The notes: a model not told the origin generated them from the letters alone. A stretch of DNA of 7,385 nucleotides from Methylotenera sp. (GCA_027310735.1 DAIDAH010000138.1:1-7385); one strand, 5' to 3'. Counted from the stretch's first letter, positions 1-5,990 are shown. Numbers and translations: made by a program.

Positions 1-65
1 GATGTGGAAGCGCAGTAATGCGTTAAGCTGACCGTTACTAATTGCTCGTGAGGCTTGATCCTATA
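1..65 (+). rRNA. rrl: 23S rRNA, 3' end (partial)
   Basis: The first bases match the conserved 3' end of bacterial 23S rRNA, including GCGCAGTAATGCGTTAAGCT, then the TACTAATTGCTCGTGAGGCTTGA segment that forms the last strand of the molecule. The form with ATTGCTCGTG and CTTGATCCTATAACC resembles betaproteobacterial genes (E. coli has ATGAACCGTG and CTTAACCTT here). Only the terminal part is in the window and the gene begins upstream. The exact 3' end is uncertain by several bases; I place it near the CCTAT stretch by analogy with E. coli. Confidence 0.93.
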
Positions 66-240
66 ACCTTAAAACTTGGACTGATGTGATGAAAATCATA
101 TTAATACGAGATAACAGGTGTTTTTATAGTGACTTTAATGTAAGACAATGTAATCAAAGAACACCATAAACTTTACTTCTTCTGTTTGTTAAAAACTGCA
201 TTAGACTGCTTAGCAATAAGTGATTTAGTGAAGTTTAAGA

Positions 241-269
241 CGCTAATTCTATGAAAATAGAATTGAGCG
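241..269 (+). other. GAAA-tetraloop hairpin in rRNA spacer
   Basis: An 8-bp perfect stem AATTCTAT/ATAGAATT is capped by the tetraloop GAAA (253-256). Across a single bulged G (265) it is extended by CGCT/AGCG, giving 12 bp. No T-run follows, so it is not a terminator. A stable stem between 23S and 5S could be a processing or protection element for the 5S precursor; this is inference. Confidence 0.65.
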
Positions 270-296
270 CACAGCATTTCTGCTTGTGATAGGCAA

Positions 297-310
297 TTGG
301 TGAGAACCAA
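297..310 (+). other. Short GAGA-tetraloop hairpin upstream of 5S
   Basis: A 5-bp stem TTGGT/ACCAA encloses the GNRA-type loop GAGA, about 24 bases before the 5S gene. It may help position 5S precursor processing, but a stem this short could also arise by chance. Confidence 0.4.
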
Positions 311-333
311 CAGCGCACAAGAGTTACCAGTTA

Positions 334-450
334 TGCTTGGCGGCCATAGCGAATTGGACCCACCCCTTCCCATCTCGAACAGGGCCGTGAAACGATTCTG
401 CGCCAATGATAGTATGCTTTTTGCATGCGAAAGTAGGTCACTGCCAAGCT
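334..450 (+). rRNA. rrf: 5S rRNA
   Basis: The sequence shows the 5S hallmarks: start TGCTTGGCGGCC, the loop region with CCCACC and CCCATCTCGAAC, and the closing strand CTGCCAAGC. The end strands pair (335-343 with 441-449, one G-U) to form helix I, which sets the ends to within a base or two. The length of about 117 bases is normal for proteobacterial 5S. It follows the 23S gene in the usual operon order and is followed by a terminator. Confidence 0.96.
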
Positions 451-459
451 TTTTATTTA

Positions 460-475
460 GTCGCCGTAAGGTGAC
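460..475 (+). other. GTAA-loop hairpin between 5S and terminator
   Basis: GTCGCC and GGTGAC form a 6-bp stem with one G-U pair around a GTAA (GNRA-type) tetraloop. It lies 10 bases beyond 5S and 8 bases before the terminator, and may protect or help trim the 5S 3' end. No T-run follows directly. Confidence 0.4.
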
Positions 476-482
476 GTGCAAT

Positions 483-515
483 GGCCCTCCTAGTGAGGGC
501 CTTTTGCTTTTTATC
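483..515 (+). terminator. Intrinsic terminator of the rRNA operon
   Basis: A perfect 7-bp GC-rich stem GGCCCTC/GAGGGCC (483-489 with 495-501) has a 5-base loop CTAGT. It is followed by TTTTGCTTTTT. Position directly after 5S and the stem plus T-tract form make this a clear rho-independent terminator. Confidence 0.92.
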
Positions 516-542
516 TACTCTAGGTTACTTTACTGTACGTCT

Positions 543-583
543 GAAATCAAAAAAACTAGGCGTGTGGCTAGGTTTTTGATTTC
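543..583. terminator. Probable bidirectional terminator between rrn and moaC
   Basis: GAAATCAAAAA (543-553) and its exact complement TTTTTGATTTC (573-583) enclose CTAG/CTAG (556-559 with 568-571), with a small internal loop and an 8-base apical loop. Read on either strand, an A-tract precedes and a T-tract follows the CTAG core. It sits between two convergent transcription units, so it would stop moaC transcription on the minus strand and back up the rRNA terminator on the plus strand. The core is weak in GC, so its efficiency is uncertain. Confidence 0.6.
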
Positions 584-614
584 TGGCGGAGCTATGTGTG
601 CAGATGCTTATTTT

Positions 615-1112
615 CTAAGCAACCCAATCCCCTGACTTTCCACCGTGTTTTTCTAAAAGTTTAATTCCACTGATAGTCATGCCCCTATCCACAGCTTTGC
701 ACATGTCATAGATAGTAAGTAAGCCTACGCTAACCGCAGTTAGTGCTTCCATCTCTACGCCGGTTTTACCGTAAGTCTCTGCTGTTACTGAACACAAAAC
801 ACTAGAGGTTGTTTCATTTATAGTAAATTCGACGCTGACACGTGTTAATACAATGGGGTGGCATAAAGGTATTAGGTCTGAGGTTTTTTTGCTGCCTTGT
901 ATAGCGGCAATGCGTGCTATGCCTAAAACATCACCTTTTTTTGCATTACCTTGTTGGATAAGCTGGAGTGTTGCAGGCAACATGCTAATGCTGCCGTTTG
1001 CTGTGGCTATTCGATGTGTTTCAGACTTGCTACCAACATCTACCATGTGCGCTTGACCACTGTTATCAAAATGCGTGAGTATTTTTTCAGAATTGATGTT
1101 TTTTTGATTCAT
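615..1112 (-). CDS. moaC: Cyclic pyranopterin monophosphate synthase MoaC
   Basis: MoaC turns the MoaA product (3',8-cyclo-7,8-dihydro-GTP) into cyclic pyranopterin monophosphate, an early cytoplasmic step of molybdenum cofactor synthesis. The 165-residue protein is close to the family length (E. coli 161). It carries the family signatures AHMVDVGSKSETHR (21-34), KKGDV (58-62), SDLIPLCHP (78-86), KTGVEMEALTAVSVGLLTIY (116-135) and GGKSGDW (157-163). Residues matching the E. coli catalytic Lys51, Asp128 and Lys131 are K59, D136 and K139, so it looks active. The ATG at 1112 is the only reasonable start; there is no good Shine-Dalgarno. About ten N-terminal residues precede the conserved LTHFD. 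No other moa gene is in view. It is convergent with the rRNA operon and divergent from bepA. Confidence 0.96.
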   Translation of the reverse strand: MNQKNINSEKILTHFDNSGQAHMVDVGSKSETHRIATANGSISMLPATLQLIQQGNAKKGDVLGIARIAAIQGSKKTSDLIPLCHPIVLTRVSVEFTINETTSSVLCSVTAETYGKTGVEMEALTAVSVGLLTIYDMCKAVDRGMTISGIKLLEKHGGKSGDWVA

Positions 1113-1119
1113 GGTGAAG

Positions 1120-1148
1120 TTGACCGTACTTTAAGTGTAAATAATAAA
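1120..1148 (+). promoter_or_regulatory. Weak candidate promoter for bepA
   Basis: In the 101-base moaC-bepA divergent gap a TTGACC box (1120-1125) lies 16-17 bases before TAATAA/AATAAA (1142-1148). The -35 match is good and the -10 match poor, and the whole gap is very AT-rich, so chance matches are expected. No better pair was found for bepA, and none at all for moaC. Confidence 0.25.
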
Positions 1149-1213
1149 AATTTGTGTAAAGTTTCGAAAGATTTTTACATGAACTCAATACTCTAAACGC
1201 TATCATAGTAATA

Positions 1214-2674
1214 ATGAAATTAAATCTACAAATGAAATTTTTAGTGTTAACACTTGCGCTTGCACTATCAATGAATTCATTAGTCGTTATGTCGAATGAA
1301 CTGCCAGATTTGGGTGACGTTTCTGCAACCATTTTGTCGCCACTGCAAGAACAAGCAATCGCTGAACAAATATTACGAGAGGTAGCAGTAAGCGGGGAGG
1401 TGTTACAAGATGTAGAGGTGACAGATTATTTGCAAGATTTAGGTGCTAGGTTAGTCGTTAATCTTCCAGAGAATCGTCAAAAATTTAAATTTTTTGTAGT
1501 GCAAGATAATACAATTAATGCCTTTGCTATGCCTGGTGGAGTGATTGGCGTACATACAGGCTTGATACTTGCTGCGAACAATGAATCTGAATTAGCCAGT
1601 GTACTTGGTCATGAAATAGGTCACGTTACACAACATCATCTGGCACGCATGCTAGCTTCGCAAAAGTACGATGTATTTAAGAATATCGCAGGCATTGCTT
1701 TAGCGTTGTTAGTTGCCCGTGCAAATCCACAACTCGCTGGCGGAGCCTTGACGACAGCATCGGCTATTGGGGTGCAGAATCAATTAGACTATACGCGTGA
1801 GCATGAACGAGAGGCAGACCGTATTGGTTTGCAGATACTTGAAGCCGGTGGCTTTGATGTGCGGGCTATGCCAGCATTTTTTACTACATTACAGCGTGGC
1901 ACACGATTTTCTGAGGGTAGTGCACCAAGTTTTTTACGTACCCATCCAGTAACAAGCGAGCGTATTGCAGATGTCGAAAACCGTGTAGAGCAAATGCCTT
2001 ATAGGCAGGTGCCCGATAGTATAGAGTTTCAGTATGTGCGAGCTAAGCTACGTGCAGGTGCTGGCAATGTACAGTCTGTTATAGATGTGTTTGAGCAGAA
2101 CATACGTGAACATCGTTACACGAGTCTAGCTGCTGAGCATTACGGCTTAGCCGTGGCTTTACTGCGTAAAAATGCAATACCAGAGGCTGAGAAAGAGGTT
2201 TCTTGGCTGATTAAGAACGCACCTCAGCATCCAATGATAGAAAATCTGAGTGCGAAGCTACAAGTAGCTAAAAATAACCCGCAACAAGCGGCTGAACAAT
2301 ATGCAGCGGCACTAAGGATATTTCCAGATAATCGTGCGCTGATATATGGTTATGCAGAGCATTTTTTAGCCATTAAACAAGCTGATAATGCCTTGAAGGT
2401 GGTTAAGTTAAAGCAGGGTTTATACCCAGATGATGATTATCTATATGACATTATGGCGCGTGCTTATACTATGCAAAATAAAGAGCTGCTCAGCCATCAG
2501 GCACAGGGTGAGGCATATTATAGAAGATATGATCTTGCGCGAGCCATAGAGCAAATGGATTTAGCAGTTAAAGCTAAAGATGGCGATTTTTATCAAAAGT
2601 CCATCGTAGAAGCGCGCTTAAAGCAGTTGCGCTTAATGATGGGTGAAGAGAAAAAATCCAGTTTCTGGAAATGA
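1214..2674 (+). CDS. bepA: BepA-like M48 metalloprotease/chaperone with TPR domain
   Basis: BepA (YfgC) is a periplasmic zinc protease and chaperone that promotes or removes outer-membrane proteins stalled in assembly, notably LptD in E. coli. The 486 residues match the E. coli length (487). Residues 1 to about 27 form a Sec signal peptide with hydrophobic core FLVLTLALAL. The M48 zinc site is HEIGH at 133-137, with the third ligand E198 in EREAD (198-202) and the family's regulatory histidine H244 in THP. NAFAMPGG (102-109) is also typical. Residues from about 275 onwards are alpha-helical TPR-like repeats. The start is uncertain: no Shine-Dalgarno precedes the ATG at 1214 or the alternative at 1232 (residue 7), and either leaves a working signal peptide. 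soxY starts 28 bases downstream on the same strand, suggesting co-transcription. Confidence 0.93.
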   Translation: MKLNLQMKFLVLTLALALSMNSLVVMSNELPDLGDVSATILSPLQEQAIAEQILREVAVSGEVLQDVEVTDYLQDLGARLVVNLPENRQKFKFFVVQDNTINAFAMPGGVIGVHTGLILAANNESELASVLGHEIGHVTQHHLARMLASQKYDVFKNIAGIALALLVARANPQLAGGALTTASAIGVQNQLDYTREHEREADRIGLQILEAGGFDVRAMPAFFTTLQRGTRFSEGSAPSFLRTHPVTSERIADVENRVEQMPYRQVPDSIEFQYVRAKLRAGAGNVQSVIDVFEQNIREHRYTSLAAEHYGLAVALLRKNAIPEAEKEVSWLIKNAPQHPMIENLSAKLQVAKNNPQQAAEQYAAALRIFPDNRALIYGYAEHFLAIKQADNALKVVKLKQGLYPDDDYLYDIMARAYTMQNKELLSHQAQGEAYYRRYDLARAIEQMDLAVKAKDGDFYQKSIVEARLKQLRLMMGEEKKSSFWK

Positions 2675-2689
2675 CAAAAGATTTAATTT

Positions 2690-2695
2690 GAGAGG
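2690..2695 (+). promoter_or_regulatory. soxY ribosome binding site
   Basis: GAGAGG lies 7 bases before the ATG at 2703 and only 4 before the ATG at 2700. It therefore favours 2703. It also argues against the longer reading frame starting with GTG at 2643, which would overlap the end of bepA and place a charged extension ahead of the export signal. Confidence 0.6.
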
Positions 2696-2702
2696 TGTGA
2701 TG

Positions 2703-3137
2703 ATGCAGCGTAGAAATTTTTTGTTGGGTTTATTTAGCCTAGCCATATTCGCGCCTATAAATGCGCTAGCCGCGATATGGAATAAAGCAGCATTTGAAGC
2801 CATTAAGTTGGATGATGTGAGTAAGAATTTAAATGTTAATCATGAAACGTATAGTGGTGACATTCAAATCACGGCACCAGATCGCGCTGAAAACGGTGCC
2901 ATTGTACAGGTGGGGATTAAAAGTAATATCGTCAATACAGAATCTATCGCAATCTTAGTAGAAAAGAATCCGACAGCGCTAATCGCAAATTTTAAGTTTA
3001 GTAATGGCGCGGAGCCTTTTGTGGTAACGCGTATCAAGATGGCCGAAACCTCGGATATCAAGGTGGTGGTGAAGGCGGGCAATCAGTACTTTACCAATTC
3101 AAAAAATGTTGTTGTGCTAGAAAATGGGTGTGGTTGA
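2703..3137 (+). CDS. soxY: Thiosulfate oxidation carrier protein SoxY
   Basis: SoxY, paired with SoxZ, carries sulfur intermediates covalently on a cysteine in a flexible C-terminal arm during periplasmic thiosulfate oxidation. This protein has 144 residues. The N-terminus RRNFLLG (3-9) followed by a hydrophobic stretch to ALA (21-23) is a Tat export signal, as known for SoxY. The mature part has the family pattern, with IQITAPDRAENGAIVQVGI (around 54-72) and a beta-sandwich-like sequence. The only cysteine is C143, in the terminal NGCG. The usual SoxY end is GGCGG, so one Gly is replaced by Asn and the last Gly is missing. soxZ begins 1 base after the stop, pointing to translational coupling. 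No soxA, X, B or CD is in view. Confidence 0.92.
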   Translation: MQRRNFLLGLFSLAIFAPINALAAIWNKAAFEAIKLDDVSKNLNVNHETYSGDIQITAPDRAENGAIVQVGIKSNIVNTESIAILVEKNPTALIANFKFSNGAEPFVVTRIKMAETSDIKVVVKAGNQYFTNSKNVVVLENGCG

Positions 3138-3138
3138 A

Positions 3139-3456
3139 ATGGATGACAATATGAAAATGCGCGCTCAGTTAAAGGGCGACTATGTTGAGGTAAAGGTTCT
3201 GATGAGTCACCCAATGGAAACTGGTCGAAGGAAAGATGATTTTGGTCAGTTGGTAGCGGCTCATTTTATTCAATTAGTAACCGCTACATTAAACGGAAAA
3301 GTCGTGTTAGAAGCGCAGTGGGGTACTGGTATTTCAAAGAATCCGTATCTTACATTTCGATTAAAAGGTGCGAAGCTAGGGGATATTGTTGCTGTAACCT
3401 GGCATGATAACCTTGGCGCAACTGCTACGCAGGAAATTGCAGTGACACAGGGTTAA
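3139..3456 (+). CDS. soxZ: Sulfur carrier partner protein SoxZ
   Basis: SoxZ binds SoxY to form the SoxYZ carrier and is co-exported with it, so lack of its own signal peptide is expected. The 105 residues show the SoxZ signatures MRAQLKGDYVEVKVLMSHPM (7-26), ETGRRKD (27-33), AHFIQLVTA (41-49), AQWGTGISKNPYL (59-71) and the closing region KGAKLGDIVAVTW. It has no cysteine, which is normal. The ATG at 3139 comes 1 base after the soxY stop (TGA-A-ATG), which suggests reinitiation by ribosomes finishing soxY. An alternative ATG at 3124 overlaps soxY and would add five residues not typical for the family. A start at residue 5 is also possible. Confidence 0.94.
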   Translation: MDDNMKMRAQLKGDYVEVKVLMSHPMETGRRKDDFGQLVAAHFIQLVTATLNGKVVLEAQWGTGISKNPYLTFRLKGAKLGDIVAVTWHDNLGATATQEIAVTQG

Positions 3457-3466
3457 CAAGTAAGTG

Positions 3467-3497
3467 CGATATGGCAAGCAATAAGCTAGGCATATCG
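3467..3497 (+). terminator. Hairpin after soxZ, possible weak terminator
   Basis: CGATATG (3467-3473) and CATATCG (3491-3497) form a perfect 7-bp stem, and the interior can fold further as AGC/GCT around AATAA. It sits 10 bases past the soxZ stop. No T-run follows (ATGTAATTAAAAT), so it may instead stabilise the mRNA 3' end or act as a regulator site upstream of the ahpC promoter. Confidence 0.35.
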
Positions 3498-3516
3498 ATG
3501 TAATTAAAATGATATA

Positions 3517-3546
3517 TTGGATTTATTGAGTGTTGGTCTTTATAAT
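3517..3546 (+). promoter_or_regulatory. Likely ahpC promoter
   Basis: A perfect -10 box TATAAT (3541-3546) is preceded by TTGGAT (3517-3522) with an 18-base spacer. A weak -35 with a perfect -10 suits an activator-dependent promoter. OxyR is the usual activator of ahpC in proteobacteria, but I see no convincing OxyR site. Transcription would start near 3553, leaving a leader of about 84 bases. The leader holds a small inverted repeat ACATC/GATGT (3551-3555 with 3565-3569). Confidence 0.55.
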
Positions 3547-3636
3547 TTAAACATCGAACATTTGGATGTGTTTCAAAACATAGTTTTTATCAATGAATTT
3601 TTTTATTAAAATTTAAAATCAATAAGGAGCAATACC

Positions 3637-4200
3637 ATGTCTTTAGTTAATACAGAAATCAAACCATTTAAAGCAACCGCTTTCCACGCAGGTAAATTTG
3701 TAGAAGTGACAGAAGCATCATTAAAAGGTAAATGGTCTGCAGTTGTATTTTATCCAGCTGACTTTACTTTTGTATGCCCTACAGAGTTAGGTGACCTTGC
3801 TGACAACTATGCTGAATTCCAAAAAATTGGTGTAGAAATCTATGCAGTTTCAACTGATACACATTTCACGCACAAAGCTTGGCATGATGCTTCAGATACC
3901 ATTAAAAAAATCCAGTACCCAATGATTGGTGACCCAACTGGTGCTATCACACGTAACTTTGGCGTGATGATTGAAGAAGAAGGTTTGGCATTACGTGGGA
4001 CATTTTTGATCAACCCAGAAGGCGTGATTAAAGCACTAGAGGTGAATGATCTGGGTATCGGCCGTTCAGCAAAAGACTTAATCCGTAAAGCACAAGCTGC
4101 ACAATACGTGGCTTCACATGACGGCGAAGTTTGCCCTGCAGCTTGGACACCAGGTGCTGAAACATTGGCTCCATCATTAGATTTGGTAGGCAAAATCTAA
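3637..4200 (+). CDS. ahpC: Alkyl hydroperoxide reductase subunit AhpC (typical 2-Cys peroxiredoxin)
   Basis: AhpC reduces H2O2, organic peroxides and peroxynitrite in the cytoplasm, and its disulfide is recycled by AhpF. The protein has 187 residues, the same as E. coli AhpC. The peroxidatic cysteine is C47 in FTFVCPTE (43-50) with T44, and the conserved arginine is R120 in LRGTFLI. The resolving cysteine is C166 in EVCPA. Length and the motif GEVCPAAW place it in the AhpC/Prx1 subfamily rather than the Prx6 or BCP types. A strong Shine-Dalgarno AAGGAG (3624-3629) lies 7 bases upstream of the ATG, which fits high expression. It has its own promoter and is followed by ahpF after a gap containing a terminator-like structure. 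Confidence 0.97.
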   Translation: MSLVNTEIKPFKATAFHAGKFVEVTEASLKGKWSAVVFYPADFTFVCPTELGDLADNYAEFQKIGVEIYAVSTDTHFTHKAWHDASDTIKKIQYPMIGDPTGAITRNFGVMIEEEGLALRGTFLINPEGVIKALEVNDLGIGRSAKDLIRKAQAAQYVASHDGEVCPAAWTPGAETLAPSLDLVGKI

Positions 4201-4215
4201 GTAAACGTTAAATTA

Positions 4216-4238
4216 GAGTTCAGGGTAAACCTGAACTT
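4216..4238 (+). other. Hairpin in ahpC-ahpF gap
   Basis: AGTTCAGG (4217-4224) and CCTGAACT (4230-4237) pair perfectly over 8 bp with a GTAAA loop, extendable by a G-U pair. It starts 16 bases after the ahpC stop. It is not followed by a T-run, so it may protect the 3' end of ahpC mRNA from exonucleases. A 10-base palindrome TTTGGCCAAA (4257-4266) and a small CGGA/TCCG hairpin (4242-4254) follow. Confidence 0.55.
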
Positions 4239-4291
4239 GCACGGACAGTATCCGCGTTTGGCCAAAAGCTAGACGTGGAATCTAAATAATC

Positions 4292-4320
4292 GCTTTATCC
4301 AAAAGATAAGGCTTTTTTTT
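4292..4320 (+). terminator. Intrinsic terminator/attenuator between ahpC and ahpF
   Basis: GCTTTATC (4292-4299) pairs with GATAAGGC (4305-4312) in an 8-bp stem with one G-U and a 5-base loop CAAAA. It is followed immediately by eight T residues (4313-4320), the classic intrinsic terminator form. It lies between ahpC and ahpF with only 28 bases left before the ahpF start, too few for a normal separate promoter, so partial termination probably sets a high AhpC:AhpF ratio. Confidence 0.82.
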
Positions 4321-4348
4321 AACTATAAATTCCCAAAAGAGATTCATC

Positions 4349-5926
4349 ATGGCATTAGATACCACCATCAAAACACAGCTTCAAACCTATTTACAAATGC
4401 TTAGAGAGCCGATTGAGTTGGCTGCATCGCTAAACGAAAGTGCTGGCGCTAAAGAAATGTTAGCCTTGCTTGAAGAAGTTGCCAGCATGTCTGACAAAAT
4501 TACGTTAGTGCGTGATGACAATGCTCGTAAGCCATCATTTGCGGTGAAGCGCGCGGCTACGCATAAAGATGCGGCTAAAGACGTAGGTATTCGTTTTGCT
4601 GGTATCCCAATGGGGCATGAGTTTACATCTTTGGTGTTGGCCTTGCTGCATGTCGGGGCACATCCATTGAAGTTAGAGGCCGAAAAGATCGCGCAAATCG
4701 CTGCGATTGAAGGCAACTTTCATTTTGAGACTTACATTTCCCTGAGTTGCCATAACTGCCCAGAAGTTGTACAGGCGCTTAATTTGATGGCGGTGATTAA
4801 CCCGAACATTACGCATGTCATGATTGATGGTTCATTGTTTCAAGATGAAGTAAGCGAACGTAAGATCATGGCAGTACCCACCATCTACTTGAATGGTGAA
4901 GAGTTCGGTGCTGGTCGTATGGGCGTGGACGAGATATTAGTTAAGATCGATATGGGCGCTGTAGCGCGTGAGGCAACGAAGTTGGATGTCAAAGCACCTT
5001 ATGACGTATTAGTGATCGGTGGTGGGCCAGCAGGCGCATCTGCCGCCATTTATGCTGCTCGCAAGGGCATACGCACCGGAGTTGTCGCTGATCGCTTTGG
5101 TGGGCAGGTCATGGATACGATGGGCATCGAAAACTTTGTTTCTGTTAAAGAGACAGAGGGCCCAAAATTAGTAGCAGCACTTGAAGAGCATGTAAAAACT
5201 TATGATATTGATGTGATGCATTTGCAGCGCGCAGATGCGCTGATTCACCCCGCACAAAGTAAAACTGAGCTGATTGAAGTGAAGTTGGAAAGTGGCGCAA
5301 CGCTTAAGAGTAAGGCTGTCATTATTGCAACTGGCGCACGTTGGAAAGAAATGAATGTGCCCGGCGAAAAAGAATATCGCGGTAAAGGTGTGGCTTATTG
5401 TCCGCATTGCGATGGGCCATTGTTTAAAGGCAAGAGTATTGCGGTCATCGGTGGTGGTAATTCAGGTGTTGAAGCGGCGATTGATCTGGCCGGCTTTGTG
5501 AATCATGTCACTTTGCTGCAATTTGATCCTGAACTGCGTGCAGATGCAATTTTGCAGAATAAATTACATAGCCTGAGTAACGTGACGGTGATTGTGAATG
5601 CGCAAACCACTGAAATTACGGGTGAGAGCCAGAAAGTGAATGGTCTGACTTACAAAGACCGCACCACGGATAAATTGCATAGCGTGCCGCTGGAAGGTAT
5701 ATTTGTACAAATTGGTTTATTGCCGAATACCGATTGGTTGAAAAGTAGTGGCATCGATTTAAGCAAGTTTGGCGAAATCAATATCGATGCACATGGCGCG
5801 ACTTCATTATCTGGCGTGTTTGCGGCGGGTGACGTGACTACTGTGCCATACAAGCAAATTATTATCGCGATGGGCGAGGGGGCGAAAGCTTCGCTTGGTG
5901 CTTTTGATTACTTGATTCGGCAGTAA
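4349..5926 (+). CDS. ahpF: Alkyl hydroperoxide reductase subunit F (NADH:AhpC disulfide reductase)
   Basis: AhpF is a cytoplasmic FAD enzyme that passes electrons from NADH to AhpC. The 525 residues agree with E. coli AhpF (521). The N-terminal double-thioredoxin-fold domain (about 1-200) has its redox pair in SCHNCPEVVQALN (C134, C137). A linker leads to the thioredoxin-reductase-like part. This has the FAD-binding GGGPAG (224-229) with ATG at 327-329, the second redox centre CPHCDGP (C351, C354), the NADH-binding GGGNSG (368-373), and the FAD-binding close FAAGDVTTVPYKQI (491-504). All four redox cysteines are present, so it looks complete. A modest Shine-Dalgarno AAGAGA (4337-4342) supports the ATG at 4349. 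It shares a transcript with ahpC through the terminator at 4292-4320 and ends at a strong terminator. Confidence 0.97.
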   Translation: MALDTTIKTQLQTYLQMLREPIELAASLNESAGAKEMLALLEEVASMSDKITLVRDDNARKPSFAVKRAATHKDAAKDVGIRFAGIPMGHEFTSLVLALLHVGAHPLKLEAEKIAQIAAIEGNFHFETYISLSCHNCPEVVQALNLMAVINPNITHVMIDGSLFQDEVSERKIMAVPTIYLNGEEFGAGRMGVDEILVKIDMGAVAREATKLDVKAPYDVLVIGGGPAGASAAIYAARKGIRTGVVADRFGGQVMDTMGIENFVSVKETEGPKLVAALEEHVKTYDIDVMHLQRADALIHPAQSKTELIEVKLESGATLKSKAVIIATGARWKEMNVPGEKEYRGKGVAYCPHCDGPLFKGKSIAVIGGGNSGVEAAIDLAGFVNHVTLLQFDPELRADAILQNKLHSLSNVTVIVNAQTTEITGESQKVNGLTYKDRTTDKLHSVPLEGIFVQIGLLPNTDWLKSSGIDLSKFGEINIDAHGATSLSGVFAAGDVTTVPYKQIIIAMGEGAKASLGAFDYLIRQ

Positions 5927-5950
5927 GTTATAAGCGATTGAAATGAGAGT

Positions 5951-5990
5951 AACAAAGGATGAGATGGTAATCATCTCATCCTTTGTTTTA
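5951..5990 (+). terminator. Strong intrinsic terminator after ahpF
   Basis: A perfect 16-bp stem (5951-5966 with 5972-5987) includes GGATGAGATG/CATCTCATCC and has the 5-base loop GTAAT. The last Ts of the stem run into TTTTA. It lies 25 bases after the ahpF stop and would end the ahpCF transcript. Confidence 0.87.

Larger units (their letters stand above)
66..333 (+). other. 23S-5S internal transcribed spacer
   Basis: This is transcribed spacer of the rRNA operon, about 270 bases and AT-rich. I see no cloverleaf, so no tRNA lies between 23S and 5S. It contains two GNRA-tetraloop hairpins (241-269 and 297-310) and an 8-base direct repeat AGCGCACA at 266-273 and 312-319, each copy lying just after or close to a hairpin. 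The likely role is rRNA processing, but that is inferred from position only. Confidence 0.8.

Noticed and set aside
66..333. tRNA gene in the 23S-5S spacer.
   Set aside because: No cloverleaf, T-loop consensus or CCA-proximal stem could be found.
173..481. 102-codon minus-strand reading frame across the spacer and 5S gene.
   Set aside because: It is antisense to the rRNA spacer and 5S, with no ribosome binding site or recognisable protein features.
297..635. 112-codon plus-strand reading frame across the 5S gene.
   Set aside because: It runs through 5S rRNA and its terminator; it is a by-product of the RNA gene, not a protein.
2643..2702. Longer SoxY starting with GTG at 2643.
   Set aside because: It would overlap bepA and put 20 charged residues before the Tat signal; the GAGAGG site supports the start at 2703.
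3840..4193. 117-codon minus-strand frame inside ahpC.
   Set aside because: It lies fully opposite a well-conserved gene and shows no protein-family features.
4387..4716. 109-codon minus-strand frame inside ahpF.
   Set aside because: It is antisense to conserved ahpF coding sequence and has no recognisable domain.
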